Part shown: positions 35,146-42,735 of the stretch, piece after piece
How the letters are laid out: each line of letters begins with the position of its first letter
Numbering within the stretch: the stretch's first letter is position 1
NCBI GenBank assembly: GCA_028717885.1
Contig: JAQUMX010000009.1
Location: 1-54,926, forward strand
DNA from: Candidatus Omnitrophota bacterium
Lineage (GTDB): Bacteria; Omnitrophota; Gorgyraeia; Gygaellales; Profunditerraquicolaceae
Direction of reading: 5' to 3'
DNA: 54,926 nt
Translations under genes and position numbers: made by a program
The notes under the pieces: generated by a model
Told to the model about the DNA's origin: nothing
What the model saw: only the letters and a program-made list of their open reading frames with translations
The model's database searches: none

Positions 35146-35217
35146 CCTTTTTTATGAGAATTATTTAGGAGATTTTGCGTCTTTGGATTTACAAATTTGC
35201 TATGGTAGGCCCTTAAA

Positions 35218-35400
35218 TCAAGACATGTTAGTTAATGCGTAGCAATTTATTCCCGTCAACCAGCATCCATTTGCGACTCTACCCGGCCCCATCTCTCCTG
35301 AGTTCTGTTTGCATACATCACAAACACTCTCTTGCGGCCTATCTCTAGTAAGCACAATTACTTGAGGCCTGATCCATTTTTTTATATTGTTGCTTTGCAT
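35218..35400 (-). CDS. Small Trp/Pro/Cys peptide B (putative precursor peptide)
   Basis: The 60-residue product begins MQSNNIKKWIRPQVIVLTR and continues with a VCDVCK motif, a Gly/Asn-rich linker and a tail with two further Cys (GCWLTGINCYALTNMS). It shares the K-x-W-x-x-P-x-(L/V)-x-x-L-x-R leader and the C-K junction with the products of 35433-35648, 42198-42398 and 42416-42622. It lacks the terminal CxxC of the others but has an added Cys just before the CK. It lies 32 bases after peptide A and is presumably co-transcribed. The ribosome binding site is weak (AGGGC). The function is unknown. Confidence 0.65.
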   Translation of the reverse strand: MQSNNIKKWIRPQVIVLTRDRPQESVCDVCKQNSGEMGPGRVANGCWLTGINCYALTNMS

Positions 35401-35432
35401 ATTTCTGCCCTAAAATAAATAAAAATTTACAA

Positions 35433-35648
35433 TTAGGAGTGGCCTAATGCACTACAGGTATGACAAATCCCGGTAATAGCGTAATAATCAAGCGCACACT
35501 GCATCAAAATAGACGTAGGGCCAAGATGATCATTCTGGCCGGTCCATATCTTACAACTCGCTAGCGCCATTTCTGGAGGATTAGCCCTAGTCAATATCTG
35601 TAGCTTAGGTTTTTTCCATTCTTTTTTGATGATTGTTTTCTTATTCAT
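35433..35648 (-). CDS. Small Trp/Pro/Cys peptide A (putative precursor peptide)
   Basis: This 71-residue peptide has a basic, leader-like N-terminus (KKEWKKPKLQILTR at about residues 8-21), then PPEMALASCK. The tail has Cys at three more sites including a CHTC near the end and finishes SALGHS. It is the best-preserved member of the four-peptide family. GAGG lies seven bases before the ATG. A near-consensus promoter (TTGACA, 17 bases, TAAAAT) gives a very short 5' leader. No secretion signal is seen. The W-x-x-P-x-L core resembles leader motifs recognised by RRE-type proteins in lasso-peptide systems, but this is analogy only. Confidence 0.72.
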   Translation of the reverse strand: MNKKTIIKKEWKKPKLQILTRANPPEMALASCKIWTGQNDHLGPTSILMQCALDYYAITGICHTCSALGHS

Positions 35649-35663
35649 AAAATCCTCAAGTAA

Positions 35664-35692
35664 ATTTTAGTACCTCCCTTAATTATTGTCAA
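35664..35692 (-). promoter_or_regulatory. Near-consensus promoter of the first peptide pair
   Basis: TTGACA (35692-35687), 17-base spacer, TAAAAT (35669-35664) on the minus strand. The predicted start near 35657 leaves only about nine bases before the ATG, just enough for GAGG. Confidence 0.8.
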
Positions 35693-35732
35693 GCCCTATA
35701 AAAGCGATTTCCTGGATATTCCAAATTTTTAG

Positions 35733-35761
35733 TTGCATGATTAGCAGTGCTTTGCTATCAT
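35733..35761 (+). promoter_or_regulatory. Promoter of the Gfo/Idh-lpxB unit, predicted leaderless
   Basis: TTGCAT (35733-35738), 17-base spacer, TATCAT (35756-35761) on the plus strand. Only ACTGCC separates the -10 from the ATG at 35768, and no Shine-Dalgarno is present, so transcription probably starts on the start codon. Confidence 0.68.
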
Positions 35762-35767
35762 ACTGCC

Positions 35768-36694
35768 ATGAATAAATTGCGTATCGGTGTTGTCGGAACC
35801 GGGCATTTAGGAAGCATCCATGCCAAAATATATAAGGAAATACCGAATTGCGAATTAGTAGCGGTTTGCGATATCGAAAAAAACCGCCTGGAGCAAGTTG
35901 CCAACAGCTTAAACATAAGCGGCTTCACAGACTACCATGCGCTTTTTGGCAAAGTTGACGCAGTTAGTGTTGCTTCCACCACAAAAACCCATTATCAGAT
36001 TGCCAGGGAGTTCTTGGAAGCGGGAATTCACGTCCTCGTAGAAAAACCTTTTACCACCAACCTTAAAGATGCAGATTCCCTGATCGAAATCGCCAAAAAA
36101 GGTAAATTAATCCTGCAAGTCGGCCACATCGAGCGGTTTAATTCTGCTTTTAGCGCTACTCAAGAATTGATTCGCCAGCCAAAATTCATCGAATGCCACA
36201 GGCTTAGCCCATTTCCTAACCGCTCGCTGGATGTAGGCGCGGTTCTGGATATTATGATCCACGATATCGATATTATCCTGGGGCTAGTGCCGGCAAAGAT
36301 CAAAACTATCGAATCCGTAGGGATTAATGTCCTGACGCAATTCGAAGATATTGCCAATGCCAGGATAACTTTTACCGACGGCTGTGTAGCGAATTTAACC
36401 GCATCCCGCGTGTCCGACGAATTCATGCGCAAGATCAGAATCTTCCAGGAAGATACCTATATATCGCTGGACTACAAAGAAGCAAAAGCAGTAATTTACC
36501 GCAAAGAAGGCCAGGCAATCATCAAAAAAGACTTACCCATCGAAAAAGAACAACCTCTGCAAAAAGAGCTGCAATCCTTTGTTAATTGTGTTGCCGAGCA
36601 TAAAGAGCCTCTGGTTTCCGGGCCGGTAGCCCGGGATGCCCTTGCCGTGGCTTTAAAAATCCAGGAACAAATATGGCAAACAAACAAATCCTGA
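35768..36694 (+). CDS. Gfo/Idh/MocA family oxidoreductase linked to lpxB
   Basis: The 308-residue NAD(P)-dependent oxidoreductase begins MNKLRIGVVGTGHLGSIHA with the Rossmann motif. It has LVEKPFTTNLKDAD with the conserved EKP, VGHIERFN, and DIMIHDIDIILGL with the catalytic His. The ATG at 35768 fits the fold start; the upstream ATG at 35747 lies within the promoter. It overlaps lpxB by 22 bases. Members of this family next to lpx genes include GnnA, which oxidises UDP-GlcNAc for diamino-sugar lipid A. No gnnB aminotransferase is present here, so that role is only a possibility. Confidence 0.85.
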   Translation: MNKLRIGVVGTGHLGSIHAKIYKEIPNCELVAVCDIEKNRLEQVANSLNISGFTDYHALFGKVDAVSVASTTKTHYQIAREFLEAGIHVLVEKPFTTNLKDADSLIEIAKKGKLILQVGHIERFNSAFSATQELIRQPKFIECHRLSPFPNRSLDVGAVLDIMIHDIDIILGLVPAKIKTIESVGINVLTQFEDIANARITFTDGCVANLTASRVSDEFMRKIRIFQEDTYISLDYKEAKAVIYRKEGQAIIKKDLPIEKEQPLQKELQSFVNCVAEHKEPLVSGPVARDALAVALKIQEQIWQTNKS

Positions 36695-37815
36695 TTGTCT
36701 GCGGGGAAGCCTCCGGCGATTTGAATGCCGCAAATCTCGCCAAAGAAATATTAAAAATCAATTCCGAGATAAAAATCTCTGCTGTAGGCGGCTCCCTGCT
36801 GCGCAAGGCAGGAGCTGAGGTTTTTTATGATATTAAGGAACTGTCAGTAATCGGTTTTTTTGATGTCTTAAGGAAATTACCGGAATTCTTCAGATTAAAG
36901 CGTATAGTTTTGGAAAAAATACGCGCGGAAAAATTTGACGTGGTTGTGTTGGTGGATTTTTCCGGTTTTAATTTGCGACTGGCCAAAGAAATCAATAATC
37001 AGGTTCCCGTAATTTACTACATTAGCCCCCAAGTCTGGGCTTCCCGCTCAGGCAGAATCAATTCAATCAAGAAATATATCCGCCAGGTAGTCGTACTTTT
37101 CAAATTTGAAGAGGATTTTTACCGCCGGCACGGGATGGAAGTAAAATTTGCCGGGCATCCTTTGCTCGACGTGGTATCACCTACGATAGAAAAAGAAAAA
37201 CTGCTAAAAGAACTGGATTTTTCCGAATCAAAAAACACTTTAGCCCTCTTACCCGGCTCGCGCAAACAGGAGATCGAACATATCCTGCCGGTAATGCTTA
37301 AAAGCGCAAGCCTCATTGCCAAGAGTAAGCCAGAACTGCAAATCGTTATTGCCAAATCAACCCAAGTCAGCTGGGAAATTTACCGTAAATACACTGATCG
37401 ATTTAAGCTGAACCTAAAAATTATCGAAGGCAAAACCTATGATTGCCTGAATATTGCGGATTTTGCGCTGGTAGCGTCCGGAACCGCCACTTTAGAAACG
37501 GCAATTATGCAAAAGCCTTTTGCGATCGTCTACCGAATGAATTTATTGAATTATTTACTCTATCGGCCTCAGGTAAGAATTCCTTATATCGGCATGGTGA
37601 ATATTGTAGCGCAGAAAAAAATCATTCCGGAGTTTATCCAATTCGGGGCACGCCCGAAAAAAATCGCTGCAGAAGCCTTAAAAATCCTGCAAAACCCATC
37701 CCGCCTGGAACAGATTAAACATGGCCTGCTGGAAGTAAAAAACTCCCTCGGTGAAAAAGGCGCAAGTGCTCGCGCCGCACAAATTCTCCTCAAATTCCTG
37801 GATAAAGCTCAATAA
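36673..37815 (+). CDS. lpxB: Lipid-A-disaccharide synthase
   Basis: This peripheral membrane glycosyltransferase joins UDP-diacyl-glucosamine and lipid X to form the lipid A disaccharide. The 380-residue protein has CGEASGDLNAANLAKEI near the N-terminus, VDFSGFNLRLAK, the YYISPQVWASRSGRI motif, and LLPGSRKQEI. The donor site has ASGTATLETAI and the motif IPYIGMVNIVA follows. Its presence shows that the organism makes lipid A and has an outer membrane. It converges on the M48 protease gene. Confidence 0.95.
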   Translation: MANKQILIVCGEASGDLNAANLAKEILKINSEIKISAVGGSLLRKAGAEVFYDIKELSVIGFFDVLRKLPEFFRLKRIVLEKIRAEKFDVVVLVDFSGFNLRLAKEINNQVPVIYYISPQVWASRSGRINSIKKYIRQVVVLFKFEEDFYRRHGMEVKFAGHPLLDVVSPTIEKEKLLKELDFSESKNTLALLPGSRKQEIEHILPVMLKSASLIAKSKPELQIVIAKSTQVSWEIYRKYTDRFKLNLKIIEGKTYDCLNIADFALVASGTATLETAIMQKPFAIVYRMNLLNYLLYRPQVRIPYIGMVNIVAQKKIIPEFIQFGARPKKIAAEALKILQNPSRLEQIKHGLLEVKNSLGEKGASARAAQILLKFLDKAQ

Positions 37816-37842
37816 AGGTGGCACCTTGGGGAACGTCCCCTA
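37816..37842. terminator. Palindromic spacer between convergent genes
   Basis: AAGGTGGCACCTT (about 37815-37827) and GGGGAACGTCCCC (37828-37840) are adjacent small palindromes between lpxB and the convergent M48 gene. The second overlaps the M48 stop codon. Neither is followed by a strong T run, so bidirectional termination is plausible but not certain. Confidence 0.35.
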
Positions 37843-38922
37843 TTTGATGGGGGAGATTCGCTCGTCGATCGGCGGGTGGTCAAAGAAGAAAAACTTAATT
37901 ATAGGATGGGGTTTTCTGTCGGCGAGATTCTGTTCGGCTAGCTTATTCATCATAGAAATAAACGCCTCTTTTTTGCCCGTTACTTCCAGCGCCATTTTAT
38001 CGGCATTCTTCTCTAATTTTCTGCTGAAAAAATTGCCTAATGGCTGGGTGGCCAGGCCAAAAAGCAAAAAATAGATCAAAATTATTGGCAAAGCAGCTAA
38101 TTCGCTAAGCGAATTTAGGCCAAAAGCGCTTAAAACATGATTACTGGTCTTAAAAATCAGATAAAAAAGAACCACCGTTACTGCGGAATTAAAAATCACC
38201 AGCTTCCAAAGGTGTTTTAGCCGGTAATGCGCGAATTCATGCGCTAAAATCACTTCGATTTCATCAGCTGAATATTTATCCTTTAAGGTATCAGCCAGAA
38301 TTACGCGCCTACTCTTACCCATCCCCACAAAAGCAGCATTGGCTTTCAAGGTCTTTTTGCTAAAATCGATTTCAAAACAATCAATGATCCTTACTTTCAT
38401 TTTCTCTGCCAAACGCATGATCCGGCTGCGTAAATCTTCGTCGCTTAATTTCTTATACTTAAAGAATAAAGGAATAATAATTATCGGGGTTAGGCGTGCC
38501 AGGACCAGGCTGAAAAATATCCAAAAAAGGGAGATTGCCAACCACCAATATTGCGGATTGTTTTCGAGAATATAATAAAAAGCATAGATCAGCACTAAAG
38601 CAATAATGTAAGAAACCACTCCGGCTTTAAGCTGATCCGAGAACCAATTACCAAATTTCTGTTTTGAGAGAGAAAACTTACGCTCCAACAGGAAGGAACC
38701 GTAAAAATTAAGGGGAAAATCCAACAAATAGTACGCTAAAGAAATAACCAGCAGATAAGCCGGCAAAACCAGGTAATGCTTGGATAAAATTCCGAAAAGC
38801 GCCTGTTCAAGCACTTTGGAAAGGCCTGTTGCGGCAAAAATAATTAAAAGCGCCAGAGAATAAAAAGTACCGATTATACTTAATGTATATCTCTGGCACG
38901 AATAATTTTTTGCCTGGTTCAT
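37840..38922 (-). CDS. M48 family zinc metalloprotease (Ste24/HtpX-like)
   Basis: The 360-residue polytopic membrane protein has the zinc motif HEFAHYRLKH near residue 230 and the downstream glutamate region EKNADKMALEVTG. The sequence before the zinc motif (FVGMGKSRRVILADTL) and the ending DHPPIDERI match the CAAX-prenyl protease 1/Ste24 group better than short HtpX. It probably degrades misfolded membrane proteins or processes membrane-bound substrates. It overlaps the L27-like gene by four bases. Confidence 0.88.
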   Translation of the reverse strand: MNQAKNYSCQRYTLSIIGTFYSLALLIIFAATGLSKVLEQALFGILSKHYLVLPAYLLVISLAYYLLDFPLNFYGSFLLERKFSLSKQKFGNWFSDQLKAGVVSYIIALVLIYAFYYILENNPQYWWLAISLFWIFFSLVLARLTPIIIIPLFFKYKKLSDEDLRSRIMRLAEKMKVRIIDCFEIDFSKKTLKANAAFVGMGKSRRVILADTLKDKYSADEIEVILAHEFAHYRLKHLWKLVIFNSAVTVVLFYLIFKTSNHVLSAFGLNSLSELAALPIILIYFLLFGLATQPLGNFFSRKLEKNADKMALEVTGKKEAFISMMNKLAEQNLADRKPHPIIKFFFFDHPPIDERISPIK

Positions 38923-39170
38923 TTCTCTTTAGCGGGCGCTTCAAGAGGAGTAATGTTAATAAATGTCCTGAACCTGCCGTGCGGGGTTTTTTTGCGGGTG
39001 AAAGTTACTTTTCCGGGGCATAAGGCAAAAAGAGTGCCTGAACCTTTTACGTTTAGCCCTGCCTTATAAGTATTGATTCCCCTGCATAGGATCTGCCCCG
39101 TCTTGACTGTTTGCCCACCTGAAACCTTAATTGCTTCATCTTTCTTGGGTGTTGAAAATCCACCGGCCAT
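38919..39170 (-). CDS. Divergent bL27-like ribosomal protein
   Basis: The 83-residue product aligns with the L27 core: VSGGQTVKTGQILCRG, a YKAGLNVKGSGTLFALCPGKVTF stretch spanning the barrel, then a basic tail (RKKTPHGRFRTFINI). The canonical N-terminal MAHKKGxGS and the RQRGTxFHPGxNVGxGxDHT pattern are altered. The invariant Asp-His pair before TLFAL is gone, and rplU (L21) is not adjacent. It may be the only L27 of a divergent lineage, or a paralogue. A good AAAGGAG precedes the ATG. Confidence 0.72.
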   Translation of the reverse strand: MAGGFSTPKKDEAIKVSGGQTVKTGQILCRGINTYKAGLNVKGSGTLFALCPGKVTFTRKKTPHGRFRTFINITPLEAPAKEK

Positions 39171-39205
39171 ATTAGTCTCCTTTTTTCGTAAAGTTTAATT
39201 GTGCA

Positions 39206-39234
39206 ATAATACCACAAAATCGCTAATCTAGCAA
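39206..39234 (-). promoter_or_regulatory. Promoter of the L27-like/M48 unit
   Basis: TTGCTA (39234-39229, overlapping the end of the beta-CASP gene), 17 bases, TATTAT (39211-39206) on the minus strand, with a TGG extension before the -10. The predicted start is near 39199. Confidence 0.65.
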
Positions 39235-40617
39235 GACTTCTTCGCCTTTGGAAGGAATGTAGGCATTTAGCCCCATTTCGGTAAGCGATTCCGATAAGAG
39301 GCGCAACTGTTCTTCTTCTCCGTGGACGAGGAAAATCCTGCGTAGCGGCAGGCACGAAGAAACAAAATCAAGCAATTCATTCTTATCGGCATGGCCGGAA
39401 AAAGCATTGATTGCCACTACTTCGGCATTTAATTCATATTCTACGCCGAAAATCCGCACAAAACGCTCCCCCTCGACAATCCTTCTGCCCAAAGTATCGC
39501 GGGCCATAAAACCGACTACCAGCACAGTATTGCGGGAATCTTCGATATTATTCTTCAGATGGTGCAAAATCCTCCCCGACTCGCACATGCCGGATCCGGC
39601 AATGATAATCATCGGCCTTCTATCGTTATTCAAGGTTTTTGATTCGTTCTGGTCGCGGATGTAGCGCAGGTTCAAAGCCTCAAAAGGCGTTTCCCCTTTA
39701 TTGATCGCCTGAGAAGTTTTCTTATCCATATATTCCGGGTGCACCTGGAAAGCATCTGTAATGTCGCTGGCTAAAGGGCTATCCACATAAATCGGCACTT
39801 CCGGAATCGCTTTTTCTTTCTGTAATTCATTTAAAAAATAAACTACTTCCTGCGTACGCTCCAAGGTGAAAGACGGAATGAGGATTTTTCCTTTTCTGGC
39901 GACGGTGTGGTTAATTACCTCTTTTAATTTTATCTTTGCCTCTTCGATAGGCGCGTGCAATCTTGCGCCGTAAGTGCTTTCCATAATCAGATAGTCCAGG
40001 CCTTTAAGCTTATCAGGATCGTTTAAAATCGGCAATCCTTTCCTGCCTAGATCCACAGCGTACCCCAAACGGATCGTCTTTAAAGGGTCTTTTATTTCCA
40101 GAAGTATCAATGATGAGCCTAAAATATGCCCGGCATCGAACAAGGTAACAAAACAATCGCTTGCTACGCATATCCTTTGGCCATAAGAAACCGGATGGAT
40201 TTTTTTTACCGCCTTACTTGCCTCCCGGCTGGTATAAAGAGGCTTACGTAGCGGCAACCCCATCCGGCGGTTGATTTTATTCAGGTATTTAATATCTTCT
40301 TCCTGGATCTTTCCGGAATCCTCGAGCATGAGCTTACATAAATCTTTTGTCGCCGAGGTAGCGTAGATTTTACAGCGCAATCCTTTTTTAATCAGGCTGG
40401 GCAGGTTTCCGCAATGGTCAATATGCGCATGAGATAAGATCAAGGCATTGATTTTTCGCGGATTATAATTGAAAGTGGTGTTGATCTGATAGGATTCGTC
40501 GCGATGCCCCTGGAATAACCCGGCATCAAGCAGGATTTCGGATTTTTCAGTAAGCACCTGGTGACTGGATCCCGTAACCGTCCGGGCGCCGCCTAAAAAC
40601 CTGATGCGTACTGCCAT
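39223..40617 (-). CDS. Metallo-beta-lactamase/beta-CASP ribonuclease family protein
   Basis: The 464-residue protein has the MBL-fold start (MAVRIRFLGGARTVTGSSHQ), SHAHIDHCGNLP as the metal-binding HxHxDH, and LFDAGHILGSS. The beta-CASP domain includes GMCESGRILHHL, and the RMMBL end has FSGHADKNELLDFV and FLVHGEEEQL. This is the CPSF73/Ysh1-like bacterial family, a predicted RNA endo- or exonuclease in the cytosol. It lies 17 bases downstream of the DUF1846 gene. Confidence 0.93.
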   Translation of the reverse strand: MAVRIRFLGGARTVTGSSHQVLTEKSEILLDAGLFQGHRDESYQINTTFNYNPRKINALILSHAHIDHCGNLPSLIKKGLRCKIYATSATKDLCKLMLEDSGKIQEEDIKYLNKINRRMGLPLRKPLYTSREASKAVKKIHPVSYGQRICVASDCFVTLFDAGHILGSSLILLEIKDPLKTIRLGYAVDLGRKGLPILNDPDKLKGLDYLIMESTYGARLHAPIEEAKIKLKEVINHTVARKGKILIPSFTLERTQEVVYFLNELQKEKAIPEVPIYVDSPLASDITDAFQVHPEYMDKKTSQAINKGETPFEALNLRYIRDQNESKTLNNDRRPMIIIAGSGMCESGRILHHLKNNIEDSRNTVLVVGFMARDTLGRRIVEGERFVRIFGVEYELNAEVVAINAFSGHADKNELLDFVSSCLPLRRIFLVHGEEEQLRLLSESLTEMGLNAYIPSKGEEVLLD

Positions 40618-40634
40618 AAAAGATACCCCTCCGG

Positions 40635-42164
40635 CTAAGTCACAAAAAGGTTACGAGAAGAAAAATTTCCGTCACTAGTGAGATTTACCCCCAACCGTTT
40701 TAACCCTACTTCATCTCCGGGCGTAGGAATATGCGTCAGATGCACTTCGCAATCCCTTAATTCCACCAGCTTGTTCATTGCCAATTCTGCGGTGTGGTTA
40801 GTGGTAGCGCTAATTGATAAAGCAATCAGTGTCTCTTCCAAATCCAGGCTTTCCGAATCAGTATTTAAAACCCCTTCTTTTAATTTCGCAATCTGATTGA
40901 TAATATGCGGGGAAAGCAGCAGGATTTCATCAGGAATATTCGCCAGGGCTTTGACTGCGTTTAAAATCAGGCTGGATGCTGCATGCATCAGCCGGGAATT
41001 TTTCCCGCAGATCATCCTGCCATCACGCAATTGCATTGCAGCGCCGCAATAGATGCCTTCATTGCCTTTGCCCGCAGCTTCGGCCTCCTCGGCGGTTTTA
41101 CGAGCTCTTTCTACTACCAGGCGGTCTTGGATTTTTACCCCCAGCTCCTCCATCAATAACACTACCCTGTCTACGGTTTCTTTTTTTTCAATCCCTAGCA
41201 CGTATTCCGTATGGTAGCGAAAATACCTTCTGATCAATTCTTGCTTTGCCGCTTCCTGCACGATCTTATCATCCACGATCCCGAAACCGGCGCGGTTAAC
41301 CCCCATGTCAGTCGGAGAGTTATAAACCGGCAAATTCACGTCCTTATCCAAAATCTTGCCTAACATCAATTTTAAGATCGGGAAACTTTCCACATCGCGG
41401 TTATAATTAATCGCGGTTTTGTTATATTTATTCAGGTGAAAAGGATCCACCAGGTTAAAATCCTGGATGTCTGCAGTGGCAGCTTCATATGCCACATTAA
41501 CCGGGTGCTTCAAAGGGATATTCCAGATAGGAAAAGTTTCGAATTTTGCATAGCCGGCATTAATGTGGCGTTTATGCTCCTGGTAAAGCTGAGATAAACA
41601 AGTAGAAAGCTTGCCGCTATTCGGGCCAGGCGCAGTCACCACCACAATCGGATTCTTAGTTTCAATGTATTCATTCCTGCCAAAGCCTTTGTCGCTGACA
41701 ATAGAATCTACATCAACCGGATAACCATCTATCGGGTAATGTAAATAAACTTTAACGCCCCGGTGTTCCAATTTGTTTTTGAAAATTACTGCCGCATGCT
41801 GGTTGGCAAAACGGGTAATCACCACGGCAAGAATATCCAGGCCCCATTTTCTTAAGTCATCGATCAGCTTAAAGGTAGCAGCATCGTAAGTAATCCCGAA
41901 ATCGCCTCTTACCCTGCCTTTTTCGATATCTCCGGCGTAAATACAAAGTACAATATCGATCTTATCCCTTAACTGCTGCAAGAGCCTGATTTTTACATTT
42001 GGGTCGTAGCCGGGAAGGACGCGTGCTGCGTGGTAATCAAAACAGAGCTTGCCGCCAAATTCCAGATAAAGCTTATTGCCGAATTTCTTTACCCGGTCCA
42101 AAATTGCCGCAGTCTGCTCTTTGAGGTATTTATCGTTATCAAATCCGGTTTTTCGTGTAATCAT
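40635..42164 (-). CDS. DUF1846 family protein
   Basis: The 509-residue protein is a full-length DUF1846 member. It begins MITRKTGFDNDKYLKEQTA and has KLYLEFGGKLCFDYHAARVLPGY spanning residues 31-53, VVTAPGPNSGKLSTCLSQLYQ with a P-loop-like turn, and NSPTDMGVNRAGFGI. The family is widespread, cytosolic and of unknown reaction. No Shine-Dalgarno precedes the ATG. A GATAAT lies eight bases upstream and the spacer has two CTCGATA copies, so its expression signal is unclear; it may instead be read from the peptide operon 33 bases upstream. Confidence 0.93.
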   Translation of the reverse strand: MITRKTGFDNDKYLKEQTAAILDRVKKFGNKLYLEFGGKLCFDYHAARVLPGYDPNVKIRLLQQLRDKIDIVLCIYAGDIEKGRVRGDFGITYDAATFKLIDDLRKWGLDILAVVITRFANQHAAVIFKNKLEHRGVKVYLHYPIDGYPVDVDSIVSDKGFGRNEYIETKNPIVVVTAPGPNSGKLSTCLSQLYQEHKRHINAGYAKFETFPIWNIPLKHPVNVAYEAATADIQDFNLVDPFHLNKYNKTAINYNRDVESFPILKLMLGKILDKDVNLPVYNSPTDMGVNRAGFGIVDDKIVQEAAKQELIRRYFRYHTEYVLGIEKKETVDRVVLLMEELGVKIQDRLVVERARKTAEEAEAAGKGNEGIYCGAAMQLRDGRMICGKNSRLMHAASSLILNAVKALANIPDEILLLSPHIINQIAKLKEGVLNTDSESLDLEETLIALSISATTNHTAELAMNKLVELRDCEVHLTHIPTPGDEVGLKRLGVNLTSDGNFSSRNLFVT

Positions 42165-42197
42165 TTTGCATAATTATCGAGCCGTATCGAGAAGAAT

Positions 42198-42398
42198 CTA
42201 TGAAGAGCTGCTGTCAAGGCATTGATTGCATTTCCCGCCTGACTGGTTCCAACAATATCCGTACTGGTAATTGTGAGGATCGCCCTTTATGACGAGCTGC
42301 AATTTGCAATTCTTTAAAACTTGGGTGTGTATCAGGTTTTCCCTCACAATGACCGTAATTACCGGTGCCTGCCATTGGCTCTTGCCTGTCTTTATCAT
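42198..42398 (-). CDS. Small Trp/Pro/Cys peptide D (putative precursor peptide)
   Basis: The 66-residue product begins MIKTGKSQWQAPVITVIVR, then HTQVLKNCK, and ends with YCWNQSGGKCNQCLDSSSS, giving four Cys with a final CxxC. It belongs to the four-member family by the W-x-x-P leader, the VLxxCK junction and the Cys tail. A strong TAAGGAG precedes the ATG, and it lies 17 bases downstream of peptide C. The function is unknown. Confidence 0.7.
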   Translation of the reverse strand: MIKTGKSQWQAPVITVIVRENLIHTQVLKNCKLQLVIKGDPHNYQYGYCWNQSGGKCNQCLDSSSS

Positions 42399-42415
42399 TC
42401 TGCTCCTTAATTCTA

Positions 42416-42622
42416 TTAAGACGACCCTATTTTGTCACAGGTAGCGCAAAGCTGCCCATATGGATAGACACAAGAACCATAATCCGCAGTAATGCCTGTC
42501 CAACCGGCTCCGCTACCGTATTTACATGATGCCAGGACATTGTTCCCGGTATCAGACAAAAACTCCCTACTAAGTATGGTAAGTTTTGGTTTTGACCAAT
42601 GTTTTTTACGCTGCTTTAACAT
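42416..42622 (-). CDS. Small Trp/Pro/Cys peptide C (putative precursor peptide)
   Basis: The 68-residue product begins MLKQRKKHWSKPKLTILSR, then NNVLASCK, then a Gly/Tyr-rich segment and a tail with CVYPYGQLCATCDKIGSS. The ASCK junction is identical to that of peptide A seven kilobases away, while the middle and tail differ. It heads a two-gene unit with peptide D and has its own good promoter. No secretion signal or modification enzyme is evident. Confidence 0.72.
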   Translation of the reverse strand: MLKQRKKHWSKPKLTILSREFLSDTGNNVLASCKYGSGAGWTGITADYGSCVYPYGQLCATCDKIGSS

Positions 42623-42684
42623 TTTCTTTCTCTTTAACCTAATTCCTTGGGATATTTATAGATAAAAAATTGATAAGCAATCTT

Positions 42685-42713
42685 AATTTATCATCTCTTC
42701 ATTACCGCGTCAA
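42685..42713 (-). promoter_or_regulatory. Promoter of the second peptide pair
   Basis: TTGACG (42713-42708), 17-base spacer, TAAATT (42690-42685) on the minus strand. The predicted start near 42678 gives a leader of about 55 bases before peptide C. Confidence 0.75.
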
Positions 42714-42735
42714 CAAAAATCTCCGATAAGCGGTA

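Noticed and set aside
36160-36806. Minus-strand frames opposite the Gfo/Idh and lpxB genes
   Set aside because: The plus-strand genes carry clear motifs and a promoter; the opposite frames overlap each other and have none.
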